Positions 6,701-13,250 are shown, counted from the first letter of the stretch. The stretch: 15,378 bases of DNA from Ardenticatenaceae bacterium (GCA_020634315.1 JACKBV010000050.1:1-15378), one strand, 5' to 3'. The notes: generated by a model not told the origin, from the letters alone. Made by a program: numbers and translations.

Positions 6701-9611
6701 GACGGCGCTCAAGCAAGATGTAAGCCGCGGCCAACATGGCAATCAACAGCGCCGAACGGCCGCTGCCATGGCTAAACACCTTCACCAATAAGCCACCGCC
6801 AAACGTGACTGCCCAGATGCTGACATGTGCCCATTTGCTGGCGTTAAATTGCCAGGCGTAAAGAGCGAAAGCTGCACCCAGCAGCAGGGGCGCAGCGGCA
6901 ACCCACATGAGTTCGTTGTCGCTCCAGTAATAGCCCATTGTGGCCAGGGTACCGAAAAGGGCAACGGCCGTTAACCAAAAACCGGTGCGATACATGGGGG
7001 TGGTGATGCGCCGTGGTTGACCAAGCGTTTGTTCCAGGCGCATCGCCAGCAGTATGTATGCGCCGGGCAGCACGGATATCGCTGCCGGCCACAAAAACAG
7101 TTCCACGTTCAGCCAGCGCATGCCTGACACCAACGCCAGCGGCAGCAGTAGGCCACCCACATAAAAAGCACGCGGATTGTGCAGCAGCCAGACTGCCGCC
7201 ACATAAAAGGCGGCAACGATGAGCAAAACGGCCGTTACCCAGCTTAATGGATTGTGTCCAATGAGCAGGGCAATAGCTGCGCTGTTGCTGAGATGGGCGG
7301 CCGTTTGCCAGGGACGGCCGTACTCCCAACGCAGCCGCCGCAGCCGCAGGCAAAGCCACAACATACCCCAGGCCAATATGGCATAAACCAGCGCCAATCC
7401 CACCGAGGGGGCGCGATTGTTGCTCCACAACAACCAGACCCAGCCCACCAGCGGCACTGCCGCCAGCCAGTGGAACAATGCCGGGCGCATTTTTTGCAGG
7501 CGCGGCTGTGCGAGCAGCGCTTGTAGCGCCGGTTCGCTTTGCCGGTGTGCCAGATAAGCCAACCAGCCATTCAGCCCAAGCCAGTTACCCAAGGCATAGA
7601 GGAGCAATGGGCGATTGAGCAGCAGCAAAGGAGGCAGTAATGCCAATCCGGCACTGACGATGGCCGCACCATAAAGCGGCCACCAAAACCCCGGCTTTTT
7701 CTGAAAAGATTTGCCTCTTATGGCGGCGATGACGTGCAAGATGGAGAGGAGTGTCCAGGGCAGCGCCAGTTCGGCTGGCGTTGCGCCGCGCCCCGCTTGC
7801 CAGGCAGCCGAGCCGCTGATAAGCAGCAAGCTCATCAGCCAGAGAGGGCGTGCATCTTGCCAGAGCAGGGTGATGAGCAGCATGGTTAGCGCCAGCAATG
7901 GATGGACGAGGGCGGCAGCTTGTACATGGGTTAGCGCCCAAAATGCGGACAGAATGACGAGCAGCCAACCACTGGCAACGGCCGTATACCCATAATCTCG
8001 ATACAATTCATCGGTCAAACGGCGCAGCTGCCAGCCCACAACCAGGTAAACGGGGGCTAACAACGCCCATCCCAGGGCTTGCCAGCCATTTTGCAAGCTC
8101 CAAATGTTGAGCAGCACACGCCCTGTGAGCCAGGCGGCAAGGGGAAAGGCGAGGGCTGCCAGCCAGGCAAGTGAGCGCATTTGGAAACGGCTCATGGTGG
8201 CCGTGATCGTCAATCCGCCCAGCCACCAGGCCAGTGCCAGCGCCAACGCGGAACCGATTGTTTCCTGGCGCACAACAAAGGCGAGGGCAAAGCTGATGAG
8301 CATGGTTGCTACGGCCGTTGCCAGCGCCGTTGGCGGCAGCGGCTGCGCCAGAAAGCGGAGTTTTGGCGGTGCCGCAGGGAAAAACTCGGCACTGACAGCC
8401 AGCAGGAGGGAAACGGCCGTTACGCCCAACGGCCACCACGCGGCGGCCAGCCCAAACAGTTGCAGCACGGCCAGCACCAGGCTCATGAGTGCCGCGGCCA
8501 ACAAATAGCCAAAAAATTCAGCTTGCAGCAGGATGGCGGTAAGGGTGTAGGCAAACAGGCTGACAATGGAAGTGAGCAGCCATACTTGTGGCCAGGTTCC
8601 GGCGGGAAAGCCGCCAGAGAGGTAGAAGGCGATGAAGTCGAGGGGGATGAGCAGAGAGGCAACGGCCGTTAACGCAATGCCTGATCCGCGCAAATTCATG
8701 CGCGTTTCGACATACCAACCCAGGCCATAAAACAGCGCCGTAAGGCCGCCTAAAAAGCCAATCTGGGCAATGGGCGGGAAAGTGTTCCAGTTCCATGCCA
8801 CCCACGAAACACCAGAGCCAAAGAGTAAGACTACGCCCAGGAAGAGGATGGCGTGCAGCGTGCGCTCGGAGAGGAGCGATTCCCAAATCCGATCCCAGGT
8901 TAATTTTGGCCGTTTGGGTCTGGTTACGGTTTCAGCTGCCGCTGCGCTGTCCGTTGTTTCTTTGCTTCCTTGCCAGAAACGCGTTCGCTTTTCACGGGGA
9001 GCGGCGGGCGCCGTGACCGCTTCGCGCAGTCCCATGCGAATTTCCAGGCGTTCCATCTCTTGAGTGATGGCTGCTGCTGCCAACGCATAGTTTGTCTCGC
9101 TGATATTTGCCTCTTCATGGAGGCGGGTGAGCGTGGCAAGGATGTATTGTTGTTCTTCCCAGCGGCGACTGAGGTGTTTGGTTTCTGTGAGGAATGCAGG
9201 TGGGGGCGGGGCATCTTCGAGCCGGTCGCCAATTTGGGCTAATTCGGCCGTGATTTGATCTTGCAGCTGGGCGGCAACGGCCGTTTCTATCCACCCATTA
9301 CGCCGCCAATCCAGCAGCGCTTCGCGTAGACAATGGCGCTTGCTCAATTCCTGGCGCAAAACAAGCGCTTCCATTTCGTTGGGCGGTGGCAGGCGCAAGC
9401 CCAACTCAACTTCAACGGCGCGGCGCTGAAGCTGATAACGTTGACGCAGCGGATCGTGATAAATGGCCGGCAGCGACCATGCGGCCATCTCGCCAAGCAG
9501 AAAGTGAAGATTGGAAAGGTGTTCAAGGGAACGGCCGTTGCCGCTAAAACCACAATCAGGGCAAGGAGATGCCAGCACGTAATTGTCAGATTGACAGCGT
9601 GGACATTGCAT
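3783..9611 (-). CDS. Giant multi-pass membrane protein with N-terminal zinc ribbon and about 14 tandem membrane repeats
   Basis: Predicted 1942-residue protein of unknown function. Residues 3-20 form a CxxC-x10-CxxC zinc ribbon (CPRC...CPDC). Soluble helical regions follow to about residue 240, including a segment around LLDWRRNGWIETAVAAQLQD that loosely recalls DUF2157 proteins. From about 245 to the end it is almost entirely hydrophobic. An anchor pattern (aromatic/Arg-x-Arg/Trp-Pro-Leu-Tyr-like) recurs near 305, 420, 536, 647, 764, 874, 991, 1107, 1232, 1335, 1471, 1585, 1700 and 1828, about every 117 residues. Each unit appears to hold four membrane helices, so about 56 in all. Hydrophilic inserts at about 1150-1180 and 1430-1465 explain the longer intervals. 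The tail is basic (GLERRLENARKL). I start at the ATG at 9611: AGGCGG lies 6 nt upstream, and the ribbon follows at once. An upstream in-frame start at 9650 would add 13 residues coded by repeat DNA. It carries 12 exact AACGGCCGTT palindromes. No enzymatic motif was seen. Confidence 0.85.
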   Translation of the reverse strand: MQCPRCQSDNYVLASPCPDCGFSGNGRSLEHLSNLHFLLGEMAAWSLPAIYHDPLRQRYQLQRRAVEVELGLRLPPPNEMEALVLRQELSKRHCLREALLDWRRNGWIETAVAAQLQDQITAELAQIGDRLEDAPPPPAFLTETKHLSRRWEEQQYILATLTRLHEEANISETNYALAAAAITQEMERLEIRMGLREAVTAPAAPREKRTRFWQGSKETTDSAAAAETVTRPKRPKLTWDRIWESLLSERTLHAILFLGVVLLFGSGVSWVAWNWNTFPPIAQIGFLGGLTALFYGLGWYVETRMNLRGSGIALTAVASLLIPLDFIAFYLSGGFPAGTWPQVWLLTSIVSLFAYTLTAILLQAEFFGYLLAAALMSLVLAVLQLFGLAAAWWPLGVTAVSLLLAVSAEFFPAAPPKLRFLAQPLPPTALATAVATMLISFALAFVVRQETIGSALALALAWWLGGLTITATMSRFQMRSLAWLAALAFPLAAWLTGRVLLNIWSLQNGWQALGWALLAPVYLVVGWQLRRLTDELYRDYGYTAVASGWLLVILSAFWALTHVQAAALVHPLLALTMLLITLLWQDARPLWLMSLLLISGSAAWQAGRGATPAELALPWTLLSILHVIAAIRGKSFQKKPGFWWPLYGAAIVSAGLALLPPLLLLNRPLLLYALGNWLGLNGWLAYLAHRQSEPALQALLAQPRLQKMRPALFHWLAAVPLVGWVWLLWSNNRAPSVGLALVYAILAWGMLWLCLRLRRLRWEYGRPWQTAAHLSNSAAIALLIGHNPLSWVTAVLLIVAAFYVAAVWLLHNPRAFYVGGLLLPLALVSGMRWLNVELFLWPAAISVLPGAYILLAMRLEQTLGQPRRITTPMYRTGFWLTAVALFGTLATMGYYWSDNELMWVAAAPLLLGAAFALYAWQFNASKWAHVSIWAVTFGGGLLVKVFSHGSGRSALLIAMLAAAYILLERRLYHLAHTQPNGAFFRAAWRLYRRPLLTAGWTISVVAIVAAVGRNLLLLGGGRTREMWSILALTLTAALYAVAAPLFRKRRFAWLASGLVIIPWTLLTHWLFGDAGAWYSASWLLLALALLAAGARLAQFVGLGQWSWPPLVVAHILVPYALLWGMAETAVATVVFALAIVFYLGATWIDRQFGNWNVPHEKSAASSQTAISNPLSSARFLYPATALLPIWAVYLQQLFFPNVNQTGIALLVLTFAWPLLALGRRVARWEAAYRWPLYGVAYGTAVIAMLLAISDRPALIGILLFNTSLAALSAWLFHEPVWLFPAAILFPIAMGLLQLELHWDRTHYFSWMLEAVAAVYLALAYMLQRFKLRRYAGPLLWMMGVLVMMGLPLSLENTFGVLVSFSLGALVYTVAAVWQRWPLLFHVAVAIAAVAYWAAVDLLNVPIRDYGLAAWPGIVLALLLAYWLDKIWGMEPSAMGEKFGEPFPWADVAAWPRAVWLRVSRWWALALYGMAFAGAALSHLPSLSSEWRWFVCLALGTAVFFYALFRFRLRSWLLLAWFWLQLTTLALIRWLGLTDAPTDLALAFLPMTALTLFAGLLVAELRHERPLLTITEGRWQLHVQGWSRPFFLLLFANIGLGQLLAFFGGGAGMLVTLLHGVMCGVLASFWGLGLLAYAALAFVFIGTVQLVAWQDWAYTAYPVALAVLAASYGFVGYGLRLWRPEIRSFWQWAAVWERPFYRSGWIVSLLALLLAGVNGLGVVPVLLESLISRPTITPYQVQLATMLIRVFFVLGLFYLVAALVEKRPRLSYLALWLLLSSWSFWLLLLQGARELQLFALPAGVYLLLVGWLEWQRGLTKVDGGSRAAARWIDRAAVVVLLGSAFWQSFGSHGGWYALLMIFEGLLLVWLGSLRRLRRLLYAGVVGVVTAVAGQLIEPLLELNTYVLLLLGALLVGLGIGLERRLENARKLSQEFRARLETWE

Positions 9612-9624
9612 GACACACCGCCTG

Positions 9625-9673
9625 TCGTACTGCGTATGCCGTATGAGCAATGTTACGAAATACGCAATACAGC
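9625..9673. repeat. Two degenerate heptamer arrays in opposite orientation
   Basis: TCGTACT, GCGTATG and CCGTATG are contiguous at 9625-9645. TTACGAA, ATACGCA and ATACAGC are contiguous at 9653-9673. The second set resembles the reverse complement of the first (TGCGTAT against ATACGCA), giving an imperfect inverted arrangement directly upstream of the giant gene's ribosome binding site. Short heptamer arrays (STRR) are known from cyanobacteria; equivalence here is not shown. Confidence 0.45.
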
Positions 9674-9798
9674 TAAAACTTATTTATCTCATTGTACAAT
9701 GGAATCAAGGGAAATTTGTGAGGGTCAACAGCCTGATTCCACGCACCTGAGTGCTTGCTAGTAAACAAAACACCGGTCGTGGTCAATTCATGACAAAG

Positions 9799-9830
9799 AA
9801 AAACCGCGTTCCTGAGTCAGAACGCGGTTT
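9799..9830 (-). terminator. Intrinsic terminator of lepA
   Basis: The arms AAACCGCGTTC (9801-9811) and GAACGCGGTTT (9820-9830) pair over 11 bp around an 8-nt loop. On the minus strand the stem begins 4 nt after the lepA stop and runs into a T-rich tail (TTCTTT). T-rich sequence also follows on the plus strand, so it could act both ways. Confidence 0.88.
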
Positions 9831-9834
9831 CTTT

Positions 9835-11640
9835 TTAATCATCATTGAGCTTGAGAACGGCCATAAACGCTTCTTGTGGCACTTCCACATTGCCAATCAT
9901 CTTCATGCGTTTCTTGCCTTTCTTTTGCTTCTCCAACAGTTTGCGCTTACGCGTGATGTCGCCGCCATAACATTTTGCCAGCACGTCTTTACGCAGCGCC
10001 TTCACATTAGCCCGGCTAATCACCCGCTTGCCGGTGGCTGCCTGAATCGGCACTTCAAACATCTGGCGTGGGATTTCCTTCTTTAATTGGGTTACAAGCC
10101 TTTGTCCACGATGGTAAGCGTCGTCACGGTGGACAATCATCGCCAGCGCGTCTACCGGCACTTTGTTGACCAACACTTCCATCTTGACCAGGTCTGATGC
10201 CCGGTAGGCGTCAAATTCGTAATCCATAGAGGCATAGCCTCGTGTGCTGCTCTTTAGCTTGTCGTAGAAATCGACAATGATTTCAGCCAGAGGAATATCG
10301 TATTTGAGAACAATGCGCCCTGGGGCAGGGTGCTCTTGTCCCATAAATTCGCCGCGCCGTTTCATCGTCAGTTCCATAATCACGCCATAGTATTCTTCTG
10401 GCGCAAAGAGCTGCACATGCATGTATGGCTCGCGAATTTCTTCGATTTCCCCTTCATCGGGCAAGTCAGCCGGGCTTTCGATCACTTTGACTTCGCCCGT
10501 ATTGCGCATGGCAACTTCATAGCGTACGCTGGGCGCAGTCGCAACCAAATCCAGGTCATATTCTCGTTCCAGCCGTTCCTGAACAATTTCCATGTGGAAC
10601 AATCCGAGAAAGCCACAGCGAAAGCCAAAGTTGAGGGCATCAGATGTCTCTGGTTCGTAGACAAGAGCGGCATCATTCAGTTGCAGCCGTTCTAGCGCAT
10701 CTTTGAGCAAGGCGTAATCTTCGCCTTCGGTGGGGTAAAAACCAGCAAAAACCATAGGCTTGGCAGGTGCAAAACCGGGTAACGGTGTGTCTGCCGGATT
10801 GTCCCGGAGGGTGATCGTGTCGCCAACACGACATTCCTGAACAGTTTTGAGGCCGGTAGCGATGTACCCGACTTCGCCAACGGTGAGGTTGTTGACCGGC
10901 TTCATGGAAGGGCTAAAGATGCCGATTTCAATTGGTTCGGCCGTGACGCTGTTCGACATCATTTTGATCCACTGCCGTTTGTCGAGTGCCCCTTCAAAAA
11001 TGCGCACGTAGGCGATGACTCCCTTGTATGAATCGTAATGGGAGTCAAAGACAAGGGCGCGTAGGGGAAGTTCCGCCATTTCATCTGGAGGCGGAACACG
11101 CCGCACGATAGCTTCCAACACAGCACCGATGTTCGCACCTGTTTTGGCGCTGATGGGAATTACTTCTTCGGCAGGAATGCCGGTAATGTTTTCGATTTCT
11201 TCGGCAACTTCATCAGGGAGGGCGGCCGGCAGGTCTATTTTGTTGACGACAGGAATGATTTCCAGGTTTGCTTCAACGGCCAGGTAGAGATTTGCCAGGG
11301 TTTGTGCTTCGATCCCTTGGGTGGCATCTACAACGAGAATGGCACCTTCGCAGCTTAACAGAGCGCGGCTGACTTCGTAGGCGAAGTCAACGTGTCCGGG
11401 CGTGTCGATGAGGTTCATTTCGTATACATCGCCATTGTGGGCGGTGTAGTTCATGCGCACGGCAGAGGCTTTGATGGTGACCCCTTTTTCCCGTTCCAGG
11501 TCCATGTCATCCAATACTTGTTCTTGCATTTCCCGCTCGGAGATGGTGCCGGTAGTTTGCAGCAGCCGATCTGCCAGTGTGGATTTGCCGTGGTCGATAT
11601 GTGCGATTATGCAGAAATTACGAATATGACTTTGATCCAT
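9835..11640 (-). CDS. lepA: Elongation factor 4 (LepA), ribosomal back-translocase GTPase
   Basis: Translational GTPase of 601 residues, the usual LepA length. It binds the ribosome and affects translocation and initiation, especially under stress. The G1 loop AHIDHGKST is at 13-21, G3 DTPGH at 79-83 (H83 being the catalytic histidine position) and G4 NKID at 133-136. The LepA-specific C-terminal domain is clear: PRQMFEVPIQAATG, then SRANVKALRKDVLAKCYGGD and the basic RKRKLLEKQKKGKKRMK ending LNDD. This distinguishes it from EF-G and BipA. The start MDQSHIRNFCIIAHIDHGKS is canonical. There is no Shine-Dalgarno sequence; TATACT on the minus strand (11648-11653) ends 7 nt before the ATG, so transcription could begin at or next to the start codon. 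No signal peptidase gene, its common neighbour, is adjacent. It has its own terminator and contains no exact AACGGCCGTT copy. Confidence 0.98.
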   Translation of the reverse strand: MDQSHIRNFCIIAHIDHGKSTLADRLLQTTGTISEREMQEQVLDDMDLEREKGVTIKASAVRMNYTAHNGDVYEMNLIDTPGHVDFAYEVSRALLSCEGAILVVDATQGIEAQTLANLYLAVEANLEIIPVVNKIDLPAALPDEVAEEIENITGIPAEEVIPISAKTGANIGAVLEAIVRRVPPPDEMAELPLRALVFDSHYDSYKGVIAYVRIFEGALDKRQWIKMMSNSVTAEPIEIGIFSPSMKPVNNLTVGEVGYIATGLKTVQECRVGDTITLRDNPADTPLPGFAPAKPMVFAGFYPTEGEDYALLKDALERLQLNDAALVYEPETSDALNFGFRCGFLGLFHMEIVQERLEREYDLDLVATAPSVRYEVAMRNTGEVKVIESPADLPDEGEIEEIREPYMHVQLFAPEEYYGVIMELTMKRRGEFMGQEHPAPGRIVLKYDIPLAEIIVDFYDKLKSSTRGYASMDYEFDAYRASDLVKMEVLVNKVPVDALAMIVHRDDAYHRGQRLVTQLKKEIPRQMFEVPIQAATGKRVISRANVKALRKDVLAKCYGGDITRKRKLLEKQKKGKKRMKMIGNVEVPQEAFMAVLKLNDD

Positions 11641-11647
11641 GTTATCA

Positions 11648-11653
11648 AGTATA
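11648..11653 (-). promoter_or_regulatory. Candidate -10 element of lepA
   Basis: TATACT on the minus strand matches the bacterial -10 consensus at five of six bases. Its end is 7 nt from the lepA ATG, which would give a leaderless or nearly leaderless mRNA. No -35 hexamer is convincing at the usual spacing. Confidence 0.35.
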
Positions 11654-11815
11654 TCAAAGTGATAGAGGAAAGGTGAAAGGGAATGCAGTTTTGTTTTTGT
11701 AATTTAACGAAGCAATTGGGGAAGTGCTTTGTTTTTAAGGCAAAATGGGGGCATTACAGGGTGAAAGGTGAAGATTTTGATGTTAGAATGCGTTGTGAAG
11801 AGGAGTGTTGTGTGT

Positions 11816-12328
11816 ATGGAAAAGCAAGAACATGATCCCCCGCGTGCGCAGGATCCGTTACGCCCGCATCGTCACGATCCTAATCCTGACCCGCCGTCGG
11901 CTGATGCTGATTTTGTGGTGGTTTTGCCAAACGGCCGTTTCCAGACCGTTACTCTGGCTGCTTTGTACAAACTTCCGGCAACAACTGTTCCCAATTATAA
12001 GATAGCCAGCACTGGGCACGAAGCCTCGGGGCCGTTTGCTTTTACGGGCGTTACCTTATTAGATTTTGTGCAGGCACATTGGCCTCATCCCTGGACACAG
12101 ATCGAGATTGTCAGTGCTGATGGCTTTGGCAATCGTGTGTTCGCCGATGAACTCCAGGAACTGGAGTCGTTTGGCCCTGTATTGCTAGCTTATGCGATTG
12201 ATGGCCTGCCAATGTCTCGCTTACAAGGTCTGGTGCGTATGATTGTGCCCAGTGAACGAGACGATGCTCTGCGCCAGGTGAAATGGATTGGCAGAATTGC
12301 TATTCGACAAGATGTTCGTGTGTTTTGA
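11816..12328 (+). CDS. Sulfite oxidase-fold (oxidoreductase molybdopterin-binding domain) protein lacking the ligand Cys
   Basis: Cytoplasmic protein of 170 residues with no signal peptide. After a Pro/His/Asp-rich, probably disordered N-terminus (1-30), a single domain spans about 32-168. It shows the layout of compact Moco-binding domains: VTLAALYKLP, then YKIASTGHEASG, FTGVTLLDFVQ, VSADGFGNRVF, LLAYAIDGLPMS, LVRMIVPSE and VKWIGRIAI. In active sulfite oxidase-type enzymes a cysteine coordinates molybdenum near the S65-T-G-H position; here it is serine, and the domain has no cysteine. Cofactor binding or redox catalysis is therefore doubtful. AGGAG lies 10 nt before the ATG at 11816; in-frame GTG (11768, 11810) and ATG (11780) codons are alternatives. 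The gene converges on the DJ-1-like gene with a 13-bp gap and no terminator. A palindrome copy (11930-11939) encodes Asn39-Gly40-Arg41. Confidence 0.7.
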   Translation: MEKQEHDPPRAQDPLRPHRHDPNPDPPSADADFVVVLPNGRFQTVTLAALYKLPATTVPNYKIASTGHEASGPFAFTGVTLLDFVQAHWPHPWTQIEIVSADGFGNRVFADELQELESFGPVLLAYAIDGLPMSRLQGLVRMIVPSERDDALRQVKWIGRIAIRQDVRVF

Positions 12329-12341
12329 AGATGTTCGCCTG

Positions 12342-12815
12342 TTAGGTAACTGGTACAACACGATGCGTGAGTGTATCGATGAAGTCGTTTAGGTCTTGGT
12401 TGATTTGTGGCTGATATGTCGGGCGGTTTTGCATGAGTTGAAATACGTCTTGAGCAAGTGGGGTGTCAGCGTTGGTGATGGCGATACGGCCGTTTCCCTT
12501 GGTAAAGTCACACAACAATGACTTAATGCGGGCGTCACGTCGCAGCATATCGCCATTACGGCCACCTGTCGGCAGTACCAGCAAACAATCCTGAGATGGA
12601 TCGATGGGGTGGTCTGCTAATTGATAATCTGCTTTCAGACCAACTCCTTGCCGACTGAAAACGAGTGTGTTGAATAAGCTCACACTTTTAATGGGTAATC
12701 CTGCACGACGAAATTTATGCAAAAAGTAGATGACCTCAAGTTCGTCAAAGCCGTCGTCAATAAGGATGTAGGTAGCCGTGCGTTTTTGTTTTTGATTTCG
12801 ATATCTTAGCGCCAT
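12342..12815 (-). CDS. DJ-1/PfpI-like protein without the nucleophile cysteine
   Basis: Protein of about 157 residues with the DJ-1/ThiJ/PfpI fold (class I glutamine amidotransferase-like). Conserved features are the first strand and loop YILIDDGFDELEVI, whose last Glu matches the acidic residue that tunes the DJ-1 cysteine. FLHKFRRAGLPIKSVS, a GVGLKADYQL segment, LLVLPTGGRNGDML and a terminal GNGRIAITNADTPLA follow. In DJ-1 and PfpI enzymes the nucleophile elbow reads roughly AIC; here it reads AITN, with Asn at the Cys position. Peptidase, deglycase or hydrolase activity of the usual type is therefore unlikely, and a binding or regulatory role is possible. I prefer the ATG at 12815, with GTGAG 7 nt upstream. 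A GTG at 12827 would add four residues. It lies downstream of the 69-residue peptide gene on the same strand and may be co-transcribed. Confidence 0.72.
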   Translation of the reverse strand: MALRYRNQKQKRTATYILIDDGFDELEVIYFLHKFRRAGLPIKSVSLFNTLVFSRQGVGLKADYQLADHPIDPSQDCLLVLPTGGRNGDMLRRDARIKSLLCDFTKGNGRIAITNADTPLAQDVFQLMQNRPTYQPQINQDLNDFIDTLTHRVVPVT

Positions 12816-12862
12816 GGCAGTACTCACTACAAGACAAAGGATTGTAAATAGGGTGGAGTAGA

Positions 12863-12872
12863 AACGGCCGTT
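12863..12872. repeat. Intergenic copy of the AACGGCCGTT palindrome
   Basis: The only exact copy in this window outside a gene, in the roughly 60-bp gap between the peptide gene and the DJ-1-like gene. Its presence there shows the motif is not simply a product of coding constraints. Confidence 0.8.
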
Positions 12873-12878
12873 TTCCCC

Positions 12879-13088
12879 TTACGAACCGATGATGCATGCT
12901 GTACTCGCGGTGCACGTACCTAATATTTGACCATCAGAGGTCGCGGTCATAAACGTGTCGAAACTAGAGCCACTCATATGCGCAACATTCACGGTAAAAC
13001 CATTTAGAGCCGTTACAAGGGCAAAGGCTAAAATTGCTACAATTACTACAACAAACAAAACGCGAACAAGGTTTTTTTGATTGAACAT
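12879..13088 (-). CDS. Small peptide with N-terminal membrane segment and Thr/Cys-rich tail
   Basis: Protein of 69 residues with no recognised family. A short basic N-terminus (MFNQKNLVR) leads into one hydrophobic helix at about 8-28 (VRVLFVVVIVAILAFALVTA), a signal peptide or membrane anchor. The remaining 40 residues (about 29-69) are polar, rich in Ser/Thr/Gly, and end with TCTASTACIIGS. The only two cysteines are C59 and C65, five residues apart near the C-terminus, fitting a disulfide or modification outside the cell. Expression is supported by AGGAG (13097-13101 on minus) 8 nt before the ATG. It is divergent from an HTH-NB-ARC regulator and upstream of the DJ-1-like gene. A peptide signal, bacteriocin-like product or small envelope protein are all possible; sequence alone does not decide. 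Confidence 0.72.
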   Translation of the reverse strand: MFNQKNLVRVLFVVVIVAILAFALVTALNGFTVNVAHMSGSSFDTFMTATSDGQILGTCTASTACIIGS

Positions 13089-13250
13089 GACATTTTCTCC
13101 TGATTTCTCTTTAATTTGGCGGCATCGGATTGCCTGTATTCAGGATATACTTGTTGACCTCTGATGATCTTTTAACTAGCTATAAAATCCCTGCAAATCA
13201 CCTCTAATCGTGGAATTTAGGAAGGGGTTAGTCAGGCAAGGTGAGGAATT
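13089..13250. promoter_or_regulatory. Divergent promoter region between the peptide gene and the NB-ARC regulator
   Basis: This 162-bp A/T-rich region must contain promoters for both genes. TTGACC at 13154-13159 is a good -35 match and TATAAA at 13181-13186 a good -10 match. They are 21 bp apart, longer than usual, so the plus-strand promoter is tentative. The NB-ARC start has AAGGTGAGG just upstream (13238-13246). If the regulator binds DNA, its operator would most simply lie here. Confidence 0.35.

Larger units (their letters stand above)
9612..9834. other. Intergenic region upstream of the giant membrane gene
   Basis: About 220 bp between the giant gene and lepA, both on minus. It holds the lepA terminator at its right end, two heptamer arrays near its left end, and the 12-bp palindrome CATTGTACAATG at 9690-9701. 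On the minus strand that palindrome contains TACAAT, a possible -10 element. No well-spaced -35 is obvious, so the promoter remains unplaced. A plus-strand open frame reading out of this region runs antisense to lepA and is not credible. Confidence 0.4.
585..12872. repeat. Highly iterated palindrome AACGGCCGTT, 16 exact dispersed copies
   Basis: Exact copies start at 585, 2444, 3942, 4516, 4903, 5106, 5877, 6222, 6963, 7227, 8412, 8661, 9276, 9530, 11930 and 12863. One-mismatch copies start at least at 1577, 2276, 2587, 2725, 3362, 4846, 6501, 7977, 8310 and 12485. Equal base use predicts about 0.015 exact copies in a window this size. Fifteen exact copies are coding: ten read Thr-Ala-Val, three Arg-Pro and two Asn-Gly-Arg, so all reading frames are used. 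Confidence 0.93.

Noticed and set aside
9690..9701. CATTGTACAATG 12-bp palindrome as an operator
   Set aside because: A single copy with no partner site or regulator gene; it may only be part of a promoter, so I mention it under the intergenic region without calling an operator.
9751..10086. Plus-strand open frame of 111 codons across the lepA 3' end
   Set aside because: It runs through the lepA terminator hairpin and antisense to a highly conserved gene, with no ribosome binding site and no recognisable protein.
12309..12337. AAGATGTTCG repeated directly, 19 bp apart, around the stop codon of the Moco-type gene
   Set aside because: A single 10-bp pair with no flanking similarity; probably a small local duplication or chance, not an element end.
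12879..13088. Calling the 69-residue peptide a lanthipeptide or other RiPP precursor
   Set aside because: The N-terminus is a membrane helix rather than a RiPP leader, and no synthetase, radical SAM enzyme or peptidase-transporter is in the window.
12932..13166. An 11-bp sequence (CATCAGAGGTC) inside the peptide gene recurs inverted (GACCTCTGATG) in the divergent promoter region
   Set aside because: Several 11-bp matches are expected by chance in a 15-kb window, one copy is coding, and no further copies are seen.
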